Made by a program: the position numbers and the translations under genes. From Silene conica (Eukaryota > Streptophyta > Magnoliopsida > Caryophyllales > Caryophyllaceae), in assembly GCA_029255685.2 (NCBI GenBank), contig CM055313.2:48750079-48814078 (forward strand): 64,000 nt of DNA, read 5' to 3'. This document shows, in pieces, positions 33,820-44,964 of the stretch. Position 1 is the first letter of the stretch; every line of letters starts with the position of its first letter. The notes under the pieces were generated by a model. The model was not told the origin of the DNA and made no database searches. It was given only the letters and a program-made list of their open reading frames with translations.

Positions 33820-36800
33820 CTAATCAGTAGAACAACCATCAGATGAGGAAACATTTGGCCTCCATAGTTCCTCTTCCATGTGACTGTAATATATCTCATA
33901 TATATCAAGCTTATCAAGGGGGCCTGCGAATATTTCACTAGTAGCCATGCATAGATGATATAGAGTCATGTGAGGAACCATCGTTTCACATCTTTTGAAG
34001 AACTCAACAACCTCCGCCTCTAACGTGCTTAATTCAGCCCTCTTCATTATGACAGAACCTAATTAATCCAATAATATAGCCACATAAGAAAACCTTACAT
34101 GAAAGCAAAAGAGACGGGTATGTTGGAGATTGTGTCCTCCACATGTAGTGTGATAACGTCATTGCACATACCCTTGTACGGACAAGTGGGAGATTGTTGG
34201 GACTGGTGTCCTTGACAATTAAGTACAATGACTTATTAAATCTCTTTAAGGATCACAAGGGCATACTTTTGTATTATTACCAGTTGATCCACGTTTATCA
34301 ATAACGGTTGGCTTGCTAGATAAGTTTGACGTTATTGTCATACGGATGGCGGTGATCAACTGGTCCCTATACGTCACACCTATAGGACACGTTTGAGAGA
34401 TGTGAAGGTATGAAAATACAGTCACATTTATGCCGAATATGACTAAACAGTTAGTCAGAGGTATTGACTAATAAATTAAGTCAATAAGATGTTGAGATTA
34501 TTATTTAATACGGATTAAATAATTTTAGCTAATACGGATTACATGATTAATTCGTAAATTAAATATAAACAGTTATATTTAATTAAATATTGTATTTGCA
34601 AATTAATATAAACAGTTATATTAATTTAGGTAATTATACAATATCGTATTTTATCAGACCGTTATTAATATATCGACTATATTAATATCTGATAACATGT
34701 TACGATTTATAATTAAATCCCGCAAATAATATTTAGCAAAACGGGTCGAATCACGCAAAGGAATAAGGTAAGAGTGGGAAAAGCCCACCCTCACCTCCAG
34801 TCCATTCGGCCGACCCAACTGCTACATAAGGAGAGTCTTTCTCCTTATGTCAGTGACTGGTTATCTCATAAATCTCAAGAATTAGGGTTTTGAGAATATT
34901 CTTTTCCCAAAACTCAGATCTCACATCTAAAACCTCACAAAAGCTCTCCCCATATTGCAAGACAATTGGAGGGTATTTTCTAGCACACGCGGCATCGTCT
35001 CAATCTAAGTCTTGGGTGCAAGTTATAGGAGGGAATTTATCTTAATTCCTGTTCTTAGGCCATAAGCACAAAGGACCAAAGGTTGACTTCTTTTCATGTT
35101 TTGTTTTTCTTATGACTATAATCTCAACTGTAATTTTCATTATAATCCTGCAAATTTAGGGAGAATACATGCAATATTCCCCACAAGTGGTATCAGAGCC
35201 AGGCCATGAAAATTTTACTTTTGTGATTTTCGTAAGTTTTGAAAACCTGAAAAATCGTTTTCTGTCGCGGTGTCGGTCGACCGACCTCCTGTCACGGTCG
35301 GTCGACCACTTTCTGGCGTTGTCGGTCGATCGACCTCCTGTCATGGTCGGTCGACCACCTCCTGTGAATTTTCTGTTTTTTTTTTTTAAAACAGTTTCCT
35401 TTGTGAGTTTTCGATCTTGTTTTTCGATTCCTGTTTACATATTGTTAATTAATCGATATTCTTGACAATATGTGAACCCTTGTTGATGTTAATTTTGATT
35501 TACTTGTTTTAATCAAAGTTTAAAAGGTAAAAACTTGTTTCGATTTCAAAAGTGCAGCGTTTTGCGTTTTCTGAAATTCATTTTTACTGTGTTCTGGTCG
35601 GTCGACCTAATTAATAGGTCGGTCGACCGATTCCTCTGTTGCAGAATTTTTCGTTTTTTGGCTGATGGTCGGTCGACCACAAGGACTGGTCGGTCGACCA
35701 GCCCCCCTGTAACAGACTCGTTTTTTTTTATTTTCGAAAATAACTTGCTTTTTATTTTCACATGGCTTAAAATAATATACTATATACGGAAATAGTATAT
35801 TATTTAGTGAAACGGTTCACCCTCGTTTGATACATATTGTTTTAAAACGGTTTAAAATAATGGATTATATGTTTATTAAAATTGGTGATTAAAACGGTAT
35901 AGTCACTTAATTTTAATCCTAAAAGGTGGTTTGGTATAAATTTATCATAATAACAGTATTATGTCATGTATAAATTTGTTTTAGTTGATGCATTTTATTT
36001 ATCGTCTTGTGAATGCCTTGAATGCTTTCAATAACGTATTTATTTTTTTTTTTTGCAAACGGTTGTAACTTAGTGTGGCCTTAGAAGATTGTGTCACCGT
36101 AATGATGGGACACGATCTTGCTTGTAATTTTGAGATCTTGAATCTCCGTTTTGGGTTTTTGCCATGTAATTGCTTTTGTATTTACATTAGAATGTATCTA
36201 GGTTTACTTTTGTAATTTAAATTAGTAATTTTGTGAAGACCAAAGACAAGACGGAGACCGGATGCTCACTCCCGCTGCAAGGACCAAGATGGAACATCAA
36301 GACAAGCTTCTAGGGTCCAACAGTGGATTCCAAGTTGTTTTATGTTTATTTTGGTAGGATAGGCCACACTAGGACTTTTATTTACGTTTACTGCATTTAT
36401 CTTTATGCTTTCATCGATAATAGCTTGCATCATATTCCGCCTAAAAACCAAACCACCTATATCATGCCTGAAAACTGACTCATGTAGAGGTTACGCGTTA
36501 GTTTTCTGTGACAATACAGATGTCACATGTCATTATAAAGCCATCACTTTATTTAATTCATCCACGCATATGCTAGATATTAGTTCACTTAATATGGATA
36601 AATAAAAGTTGATGGGGTCTTCCTCGTATAACCAAAAATTGAGACTAGTCTTTATAAATCAGCCTCCCATGAATCCCTTCTTCGTCGGTAGGCATAATAT
36701 GACCCCTTCTACGTCGGGTAAGTGGGAACAGATGATTTATTTTATCTCAACATCATGGTCACTCGATAATATTCCAGTGACTGAGATGGACTAATAGATA

Positions 36801-39800
36801 GGATATACGGAAATCTATCGACCAAGAGTTCCAACGATTGGAATTAGCCAAACTGTGGGCTTATCAATATACGGAAATTGAGTCTTGGGATCGTTTATAT
36901 AATTCTTGAGGGAGATCAATTATATAAATGCATGAGTCTACGAGTTTAAATTTCAATTTAATATAGACTTAAATCACAACAATAAGTTGCTTATATGGTT
37001 TTGTTTTATCTTTTTTTTCAGTGTAGAACACGTTCATTAAAACTGCTGTAAAACTAAAATGGCTGGTGAAGACCCAATGCCAAGTGCCAAGCTAGCACGT
37101 GAATCCTGGCTAAAAGCCTTCATGGACTCCATGAATCAGTCTACTAGACTGAGGAATGATGGGTCAAACTTCTCCGACTGGGAGGCAGCACTACGGAATG
37201 CTGCCATTGCTGACGGAAAGCTCAAGTTCTTAACTGAGCCCATTCCGCCACACCCAGGAACTGGAGCTAGAGCCAACGAAATTCGCGCTCATAGCGATTT
37301 CGTCATGGAAGCGGGTGCGATAAAGAACGTACTCATCTATGCAATGGAATCCAATTTGCAAAGACGCTTCATAACCCATGGTGCAAACAAGATTTTCACC
37401 ACGCTCACTAACGAATTCTCCAAAGCTCCGAGAATCGTTTCTTATGAGCATACCTGTCGCTTCTTTGAGGCGAAACTCCAGAAGGGCCAAGCTGTTAGCC
37501 CACATATTCTTCACATGATTGAGAATATCGAGAAACTGGAGGCCCTAAACTGCAAGATCAGTGAGAACATCATCGTTGATCGTATGCTTCATTCGCTTCA
37601 TGATGGGTTCGCCCTCTTTAGGGCCAACTACTACATGAACGACATGAAAAAGACTCCCCATGAGCTCCATTCCCTTCTCGTACAGACTGAGAAGGATCTT
37701 AAGTTGAGTGGGAGTCTGAAGCAGGATGTTCTTGTGATCTCCAGCAAGGGTAAAGGTAAGGGTAAGGCTAAAGCTCAGGGCGACCTAGCAGTAGGTAAGC
37801 CCAGGTTCAAGAAACCAGGATTTGCAAAGAGTGGGCCAGGTGAGTCGGGCAACTCACAGGGCAAGACAAAGAGCAAGGATACAAGCATGGAATGTCACCA
37901 TTGCCACAAGACTGGGCATTGGAGGCGCTCATGCCCCGTGTATCGCGAGGACATTAAGGCAGGCCGTGTTACTCCTGTTGGTATGTCTTCTTCTTCTTTT
38001 ATTCACATGATTGAGATTAACCATGCAAGTTGCGGAACTTGGGTACTTGATACTGGTTGCGGTTCTCATCTATGTAATCATGTGCAGGGCCTCCGAAACC
38101 AAGAACCCCTAATCAAGGGTGAGGTGGACCTGCGTGTCGGGAATGGAGCACGTGTGGCTGCAGTCTCGAAGGGAACATACGTAATCCAGCTTCCAAGTGG
38201 ATTCGAGTTATTTTTATATAACTGTTATTATGTTCCTAGTTTATCCAAAAACATTATTTCAGTTTCTGCACTTGACAAACTCGGATTTTCATTTGTAATA
38301 GAGAATAATAGCTGTATTTTCTCCTTACACAATATGATTTATGGCAAGGCAGTTTCCATGAATGGAATTTATGTTTTAGATCAAACTACCGAGATATTAC
38401 ATGTGAATAATAAAAGAATAAAGGTAGGTGACAAAGATCAAACTTACCTATGGCATTGTCGTATGGGACACATAAATGAGAAACGCGTAAAACAGCTCAT
38501 ACAGAATGGAGCTATATCGCCCTTTGACTTCGAGTCATATGGCACGTGTGAATCATGTATCATCGGCAAAATGACTCGTATTTCCTTCAAAGGTGTTGGA
38601 ATGCGCGCTGCCGACCTATTAGGACTCATACATACAGACGTATGTGGCCCTATGTCGATCAACGCACGAGAAGGCTATAGGTATTTCATCACTTTCACGG
38701 ATGATTTGAGTAGATATGGCTATGTCTACTTGATGAAGCATAAAAGTGAATCCTTTGACAAGTTCAAAGAATACCAGAATCGGGTACAGAACCAGCTGGG
38801 TAGAAGGATTAAAGCACTACGTTCGGATCGTGGTGGTGAGTATCTTTCACACGAGTTTGATCAACACCTAAAAGACTGTGGGATCGTGCTACAGTTGACT
38901 CCACCTGGAACACCACAATTAAATGGTGTGTCCGAACGGAGAAATCGAACTTTACTTGATATGGTTCGATCCATGATGAGTCACACCGTTGTGCCTGATT
39001 CATTATGGGGCCATGCTCTTCTGTCAGCCGCTCTAATACTTAACCGAAGTCCGTCTAAAGCTGTTGACAAGACTCCATTCGAGCTATGGAAGGGAACGGT
39101 CCCTAACTTGTCCTTTATTCGGGTTTGGGGCTGCGAGGCTTATGTCAAGTGGAGACACGAGGATAAGCTCGGCCCGCGATCGGTCAAGACATACTTTATA
39201 GGCTACCCAAAGGGAACATTTGGTCATTACTTCTACTCGCCTACCGAACAACGTGTTTTTGTTGCGGCTAGTGCGACGTTCTTAGAGAAAGAATTTCTCG
39301 AGAACAAGTCGAGTAATAGAACCTTCGAGTTATCGGAGGTTCAAGAACCAACTACCGAGCAACCATTGGAGGAAACAGTACCTTCAACTGAGGCTGCGGT
39401 AGATATCCCTGAGGAACCTAGGAGGTCAGGAAGAGTCTCTATTCCACCGGACAGATACATTGGTATGGTCGAGGAACACGATACAGATGACGTCTTACTC
39501 CTAGAGGGTAATGAACCCACAACCTATAAAGGTGCCATGACCAGTTCTGACTCAAAGCTATGGCTAGAAGCCATGCAATCCGAGATGGACTCCATGTATG
39601 AGAACAACGTGTGGGATCTTGTGGACCTACCTGCAAAGGTACGTCCCCTTCAATGCAAATGGCTTTACAAGATAAAGCATGCCGTGGAAGGACAACAAGA
39701 TATCCATAAGGCTAGACTAGTTGCTAAAGGTTTCACCCAAGTGCCAGGCTTGCACTATGATGAGATCTTTGCACCCGTAGTCATGCTACGTTCCATTCGG

Positions 39801-42800
39801 ATTATCTTAGCGATCGCTGCATTTCATGACTATGAAATATGGCAAATGGACGTTAAAACCGCCTTCTTAAACGGTTATTTGGAGGAAGAGTTGTACATGG
39901 TACAACCCGAGGGTTTTATCGATCCAGCACATCCTAAGAAAGTTTGCAAGCTTAAGCGTTCCATCTATGGACTTAAGCAAGCATCGCGGAGTTGGAATCA
40001 TCGCTTCGACCAAGTGATAAAAGAGAATGGGTTCATTCGATCAGTCGAGGAACCATGTCTCTATATCAAGTCGAGTGGGAGTAAAATTGTATTCCTAGTA
40101 CTGTATGTCGACGACATACTCTTGATTGGGAATGACATACCTCTCTTATCTTCGGTTAAAGCATGGCTGAAAAACCATTTCCAGATGAAAGATCTGGGAG
40201 AGGCACAAAGAATTTTGGGCATCCGTATCTACAGGGATAGATCACGACGGATGTTGTCTCTCAGTCAGGAATCTTATATAGAGAAGATTCTGGAGAGATT
40301 CAGTATGACGAACTCCAAGAAGGGGTTCCTTCCTATGACTCCCGGGCTTCACTTGAGCAAAACTCAAGAAGCTAAGTCAGTGGAAGAGAAAGAGCGCATG
40401 AGTCGGATTCCTTATGCTTCGGCAATAGGATCGATCATGTATGCCATGATATGCACACGTCCTGACGTTGCATATGCATTGAGTATGACAAGTCGATTCC
40501 AAGCTCATCCAGGTGAATCACACTGGATGGCCGTGAAAAACATTCTTAAGTACCTACGGAGGACTAAAGATTGGGGATTGACTTTTGGAGGCGACTCGAC
40601 GCTCTGCGCCACGGGTTACGCAGATGCTAGCTTCCAAACAGACCGAGATGACTCAAAATCTCAGTCTGGATTTGTCTTTACTCTTAATGGCGCTGCTGTC
40701 AGCTGGAAAAGTTCTAAACAGAGTGTTACAGCAGATTCTACGACTGAGTCCGAGTACTATGCCGCCTCGGAAGCAGCTAAGGAAGCGATATGGATGCGTC
40801 AATTCTTACAAGGACTATCAGTAGTGCCTAGTTCGAATGACCCAATCACCGTCTATTGTGACAATAGCGGTGCCATCTTCCAAGCTAAGGAGCATAAGTC
40901 TAGCAGCAAGGCTAGGCATGTACAACGGAAAGCTCATCTAATCAGAGATTACGTGGAGCAAAAGGAGATTTTTATTGAAAAGATCGCTACGGATGACAAC
41001 ATAGCCGATCCTCTCACAAAAGCATTACCACGTGATAAGCATGAAGGGCACATTCATTCCATGGGAATTGGATGTGTTCCTAAGTTGTAGTACTCTTTTA
41101 TGAATTCATGTAATAATTCATTTTCTCGTGTACTCTATTCAACCTTATTGTTAGGATATAAAATGTTTTGTTTCTCATGTGGAATTGTACGCCAATTTTG
41201 AACACCACAAAGTGAACTGATTAACATTACATCGTTTTGGTCCTTGATTACCCACTTGAGCTGATAACTCAGGTAATCATTTTGTGACGTTGGTTGATGG
41301 TGGGTTCAACGAGCCATAAGTCACGTGGATGACTGACCAATCACAAAGGCGAGTTATACGGATATCTCGTAGGACACCCCGTGACATCGTTATGGAGTCC
41401 TAAATGTTTTATAACATTGGGTGCCGGGTCGTGGATAGGACCTCCATAGTGTTCCTTAGAGTCGAGTCTTTTGACTTTCAACTGTTTCTTGAGATTAAGA
41501 CAGATTTTGGGTAACTTTGGTTTCTTTCCCACGGTCACCGTAACAGGGGCCAAGAGGATTTTTTCTGGGTTATTTCATGCTGGGCGATATCGGCAGGATT
41601 CGAGTTGAGGGAAATATCCAAACCCTTATCAGGATTTTATCATTTCTCAGGGCCACTCGAGGAGTAGTAACTGAAATGCATGGCCATGCTCGAATACAGA
41701 TTCGTTTTATCAGTTAAGTTACTCTCTAGTCGGGGAAACCACTCTTGATACAGATCGCTTGTGAGATACGACCTTTGCGAATGCGGATTTGCAAATTGTC
41801 TTACATTGAGTGGGAGAAATTTTAAAAGGATATGAGATTCGGTTATCGCACCTACACTTGTACGGACAAGTGGGAGTTTGTTGGAGATTGTGTCCTCCAC
41901 ATGTAGTGTGATAACGTCATTGCACATACCCTTGTACGGACAAGTGGGAGATTGTTGGGACTGGTGTCCTTGACAATTAAGTACAATGACTTATTAAATC
42001 TCTTTAAGGATCACAAGGGCATACTTTTGTATTATTACCAGTTGATCCACGTTTATCAATAACGGTTGGCTTGCTAGATAAGTTTGACGTTATTGTCATA
42101 CGGATGGCGGTGATCAACTGGTCCCTATACGTCACACCTATAGGACACGTTTGAGAGATGTGAAGGTATGAAAATACAGTCACATTTATGCCGAATATGA
42201 CTAAACAGTTAGTCAGAGGTATTGACTAATAAATTAAGTCAATAAGATGTTGAGATTATTATTTAATACGGATTAAATAATTTTAGCTAATACGGATTAC
42301 ATGATTAATTCGTAAATTAAATATAAACAGTTATATTTAATTAAATATTGTATTTGCAAATTAATATAAACAGTTATATTAATTTAGGTAATTATACAAT
42401 ATCCTATTTTATCAGACCGTTATTAATATATCGACTATATTAATATCTGATAACATGTTACGATTTATAATTAAATCCCGCAAATAATATTTAGCAAAAC
42501 GGGTCGAATCACGCAAAGGAATAAGGTAAGAGTGGGAAAAGCCCACCCTCACCTCCAGTCCATTCGGCCGACCCAACTGCTACATAAGGAGAGTCTTTCT
42601 CCTTATGTCAGTGACTGGTTATCTCATAAATCTCAAGAATTAGGGTTTTGAGAATATTCTTTTCCCAAAACTCAGATCTCACATCTAAAACCTCACAAAA
42701 GCTCTCCCCATATTGCAAGACAATTGGAGGGTATTTTCTAGCACACGCGGCATCGTCTCAATCTAAGTCTTGGGTGCAAGTTATAGGAGGGAATTTATCT

Positions 42801-43201
42801 TAATTCCTGTTCTTAGGCCATAAGCACAAAGGACCAAAGGTTGACTTCTTTTCATGTTTTGTTTTTCTTATGACTATAATCTCAACTGTAATTTTCATTA
42901 TAATCCTGCAAATTTAGGGAGAATACATGCAATATTCCCCACAGGGTAGATTGTAAAAGTTAAGGAGAACAGACATACCTATTGTTATACGCTCATCGAG
43001 GACCACATGTCTTTGAATAATCCTGTAACCAGGTCCAGTCATCAATTCTAATGACAAGAGTCGGGAGTCCTCCTGTCTTATTAATTTCCAGATAACATTA
43101 ATGTTCATAACTATCATTAAACGATGAAACAGAGGTCAGAATCCATTAACAATTTCATCAATCTTTAATTGTATATAATGAACCTCATCAACATTATTCA
43201 T
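33820..43201 (-). CDS. Unidentified two-exon host-like gene with copia-3 in its intron
   Basis: The 5' exon ends at 42979 (donor GT at 42978-42977) and the 3' exon starts at 34058 (acceptor AG at 34060-34059) and stops at 33820. The phase is preserved: 139 nt from the ATG at 43117, then a split glycine codon. The joined product is about 125 aa, including QEDSRLLSLELMTGPGYR and AELSTLEAEVVEFFKRC. Removing copia-3 and one GGGTA copy leaves an intron of about 92 nt, a normal plant size. An upstream in-frame ATG at 43201 gives 21 codons, then TGA at 43138-43136, either a small upstream ORF or a nonsense mutation. The segment around NVIWKLIRQ weakly recalls the modules at 31.2-31.6 kb. I do not recognise the family, and it may be a pseudogene. 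Confidence 0.5.
34121..35185 (+). repeat. Copia-3 5' LTR with 74-bp 5' extension
   Basis: It runs from TGTTGGAGATTG to CCCCACA. At 34195, after an internal polypurine tract ACAAGTGGGAGAT, a second LTR-like start TGTTGGGACTGG appears. The related copia-4 LTR starts at the equivalent of this second point. Confidence 0.95.
35188..35199 (+). other. Copia-3 primer-binding site
   Basis: TGGTATCAGAGC begins two bases after the 5' LTR and is complementary to initiator tRNA-Met. Confidence 0.95.
35200..37058 (+). other. Copia-3 leader with palindrome clusters
   Basis: This untranslated leader is homologous to 63131-64000 of copia-4. It contains two clusters of GGTCGGTCGACC-type motifs (35273-35358 and 35597-35701), the second positioned between a shared AAAAGTGCAGCG and a shared CTATATACGG block. 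Nothing coding is recognisable up to the gag ATG. Confidence 0.75.
37059..41090 (+). CDS. Ty1/copia gag-pol polyprotein, intact, 1343 aa
   Basis: A single ORF starts at ATG 37059. Gag occupies about residues 1-300, with a CCHC knuckle at 279-292 (CHHCHKTGHWRRSC). The protease active site DTGCGSH is at about 331. Integrase follows, with its HHCC region near 466-505, then the DDE core (HTDVCGPM, SDRGGEYLS, NGVSERRN) and a GYPKGTFGHYFY tail. RT has QMDVKTAFLNG and the catalytic YVDD at 1016-1019. RNase H has GYADASF near 1188 and STTESEY, and the protein ends in KALPRDKHEGHI. The order PR-INT-RT-RH defines Ty1/copia. All catalytic residues I can check are present. With near-identical LTRs, the element is potentially able to transpose. 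Expression would start from the 5' LTR. Confidence 0.95.
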   Translation: MAGEDPMPSAKLARESWLKAFMDSMNQSTRLRNDGSNFSDWEAALRNAAIADGKLKFLTEPIPPHPGTGARANEIRAHSDFVMEAGAIKNVLIYAMESNLQRRFITHGANKIFTTLTNEFSKAPRIVSYEHTCRFFEAKLQKGQAVSPHILHMIENIEKLEALNCKISENIIVDRMLHSLHDGFALFRANYYMNDMKKTPHELHSLLVQTEKDLKLSGSLKQDVLVISSKGKGKGKAKAQGDLAVGKPRFKKPGFAKSGPGESGNSQGKTKSKDTSMECHHCHKTGHWRRSCPVYREDIKAGRVTPVGMSSSSFIHMIEINHASCGTWVLDTGCGSHLCNHVQGLRNQEPLIKGEVDLRVGNGARVAAVSKGTYVIQLPSGFELFLYNCYYVPSLSKNIISVSALDKLGFSFVIENNSCIFSLHNMIYGKAVSMNGIYVLDQTTEILHVNNKRIKVGDKDQTYLWHCRMGHINEKRVKQLIQNGAISPFDFESYGTCESCIIGKMTRISFKGVGMRAADLLGLIHTDVCGPMSINAREGYRYFITFTDDLSRYGYVYLMKHKSESFDKFKEYQNRVQNQLGRRIKALRSDRGGEYLSHEFDQHLKDCGIVLQLTPPGTPQLNGVSERRNRTLLDMVRSMMSHTVVPDSLWGHALLSAALILNRSPSKAVDKTPFELWKGTVPNLSFIRVWGCEAYVKWRHEDKLGPRSVKTYFIGYPKGTFGHYFYSPTEQRVFVAASATFLEKEFLENKSSNRTFELSEVQEPTTEQPLEETVPSTEAAVDIPEEPRRSGRVSIPPDRYIGMVEEHDTDDVLLLEGNEPTTYKGAMTSSDSKLWLEAMQSEMDSMYENNVWDLVDLPAKVRPLQCKWLYKIKHAVEGQQDIHKARLVAKGFTQVPGLHYDEIFAPVVMLRSIRIILAIAAFHDYEIWQMDVKTAFLNGYLEEELYMVQPEGFIDPAHPKKVCKLKRSIYGLKQASRSWNHRFDQVIKENGFIRSVEEPCLYIKSSGSKIVFLVLYVDDILLIGNDIPLLSSVKAWLKNHFQMKDLGEAQRILGIRIYRDRSRRMLSLSQESYIEKILERFSMTNSKKGFLPMTPGLHLSKTQEAKSVEEKERMSRIPYASAIGSIMYAMICTRPDVAYALSMTSRFQAHPGESHWMAVKNILKYLRRTKDWGLTFGGDSTLCATGYADASFQTDRDDSKSQSGFVFTLNGAAVSWKSSKQSVTADSTTESEYYAASEAAKEAIWMRQFLQGLSVVPSSNDPITVYCDNSGAIFQAKEHKSSSKARHVQRKAHLIRDYVEQKEIFIEKIATDDNIADPLTKALPRDKHEGHIHSMGIGCVPKL
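41091..41878 (+). other. Copia-3 3' untranslated region and polypurine tract
   Basis: No coding region is visible. It ends with ACAAGTGGGAGTT immediately before the 3' LTR start at 41879, the plus-strand priming tract. Confidence 0.85.
41879..42943 (+). repeat. Copia-3 3' LTR
   Basis: It has the same length and structure as the 5' LTR, including the internal ACAAGTGGGAGAT and second start at 41953. One mismatch to the 5' copy was found. It ends CCCCACA before GGGTA. Confidence 0.95.
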
Positions 43202-43339
43202 AGTTATAATGAATCTAATAATGAAATTAGGATGGTTTAAAGTAGTTAAAACCAAGGACCGAAATGAAAGGAAAGATAATAACCGAAAGCACAGAAGCAG
43301 AGCGAGAAGTGAGCGAAAAACACAGCAGCAAGTACAGGG

Positions 43340-43347
43340 TATTTATA
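43340..43347 (-). promoter_or_regulatory. Candidate TATA box of the minus-strand gene
   Basis: TATAAATA on the minus strand lies about 140 bp upstream of the ATG at 43201 and would place transcription start near 43312. It supports the gene call at 33820-43201 but is not proof. Confidence 0.35.
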
Positions 43348-43681
43348 ACTGAAGAAGAAGACAAACATACCTTTGTTTATAACCCCCCACGCACGGGAAC
43401 ACTGCTCTATTGTTCACCATTTGCAAAAGTTTGCACATTTATAAGGATTATAGATACACAAGTGAGAAAACTTGACCCGTTACGAGCTTGCGACGGATAT
43501 ATCTGTCACAAGGGAGTCTTAGGATTACACAAGTGGGATGAGTTTGAAATTATTTATGCGAATGGATCCACACATTATCACACGTAAGATTTTTTTAGTC
43601 AAATAAACGGAGTCGTTGAAAAAGCAACTAATTAAGTAAACATATAGCACATATACTCCTCCGAATCAGACATTCCATGTT
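43348..43681. other. Upstream flank of the minus-strand gene
   Basis: A plus-strand open frame of about 107 codons at 43264-43587 overlaps the presumed promoter but shows no family motif. I treat the region as non-coding. Confidence 0.3.
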
Positions 43682-43686
43682 CGACA

Positions 43687-44959
43687 TGTTAGGTTTAACT
43701 AGTTGCTCAAAAACTAATTTAGTCATACTAATAAAACCTTTTAATTAACTTTTAATTAACATGTTTTATAAACTCGTTTATAAGATCTTATGCATGCTAT
43801 TATATGCGGAAAGAGGAGAAAATGAACCCTTACACACGGTCCAAGAATGTGCTAGGATGATCCTCCGAGTACCCAAATTAGAATACCTCCTCCGGATGCA
43901 CCAAGACAATCCCTCAATCAACCGAGACTTGAACGAGCTAGCACAAAATCGGTTTTTCTCCTTAAACTAATTCTAATCACTCTTATTAGAATGTTGTTTT
44001 GAATACTACAAATAGTATGTAAATATTATCTTATAATATGAGTTTTAGAGGTTGAAAACTTCTTCTTACTTAGATAAAATTTCGGCCAAGAGTAGTAGAA
44101 GAATAGAATGAATGATACTTATCTTATATATATCACACACATAATTAATTTAAGCTAGTTAAACTAATATTAGTGGGTATGGGTGTAGGTAGCCGGCTAG
44201 GGCATGGGGAAGGATAAAAGAGAAAACTCTTTTTGATTTATCAATGATCTAGGTGTGTTAGTCTAAGCATTAGGTTTAATGCTAGGTAATTATTGTGTCT
44301 TTAACTTTTAAAACACAATTAAACACCCTTAATCATCCCCATGTAAAACCGGTACTACTACTTAAATGTAGTCCATTTTATCTTTGTCTTTAAACAATTG
44401 TATAAGTGTGACATCTAAAGTGTTACACTATAATGACAATTGTTATAACTTAAAATGCATATTTATCTCATATAAATACCATTTAAATTAAATAAATCAT
44501 ATTTATTATTTTGACATGTAATTCGAAATTACAAATATAAAATGATCATTTATCGTCAATACGATTTACAACCTTTGTATTAATTTCAACCCAATTCATT
44601 CTAATTACGATATCTTAAAATATCGTTTGATTAACAATTGACACGTTTCAATTTTAAACATAAATCTTACATTAAGATTTAACCTCTAATTGCTCGATAC
44701 ACGAGTTTAAGGAATATGATCAAATCGTATCAATATACATTTGATCACTTTATCAATTAAGGGAATTGTCCTAAAGGTGTGACCTAAAGGGATCAACTGA
44801 CCACCACCGTCATACGACAGTAATGTCAAACTCTAGCTAGCCAATCATTACTGATTAATGTTGGTCAGTTGACTAATAATTCGTATCATCCCTTGCGCAT
44901 TCTTGTTATGAGATTTAATTACGTGATCGCACTTATTGTTGAGGACACATTTCCCAACA
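43687..44959 (-). repeat. Solo copia LTR, 1273 bp, minus orientation
   Basis: On the minus strand it starts TGTTGGGAAATGTGTCCTC and contains a GTCAGTTGAC/GTCATACGAC region like the copia-3 LTR. It is flanked by CGACA at 43682-43686 and 44960-44964. One LTR without internal sequence indicates LTR-LTR recombination. Confidence 0.9.
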
Positions 44960-44964
44960 CGACA

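Larger units (their letters stand above)
34121..42943 (+). mobile_element. Copia-3, intact young Ty1/copia element
   Basis: Two 1065-bp LTRs, a 5-bp duplication GGGTA (34116-34120 and 42944-42948), a tRNA-Met primer site, one uninterrupted gag-pol ORF and a polypurine tract are present. The LTRs differ at a single base by eye (G34646 against C42404). Motifs fit the Tork/Angela part of Ty1/copia. It is oriented opposite to the gene whose intron it occupies. Confidence 0.95.

Noticed and set aside
35169-35465. 98-codon frame over the copia-3 primer site and leader
   Set aside because: It spans the LTR end, primer site and palindromes, and has no homology in copia-4; it is chance openness of a CpG-rich repeat.
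43264-43587. Plus-strand frame of 107 codons
   Set aside because: It overlaps the presumed promoter of the minus-strand gene, shows no motif and has unusual composition for a protein.
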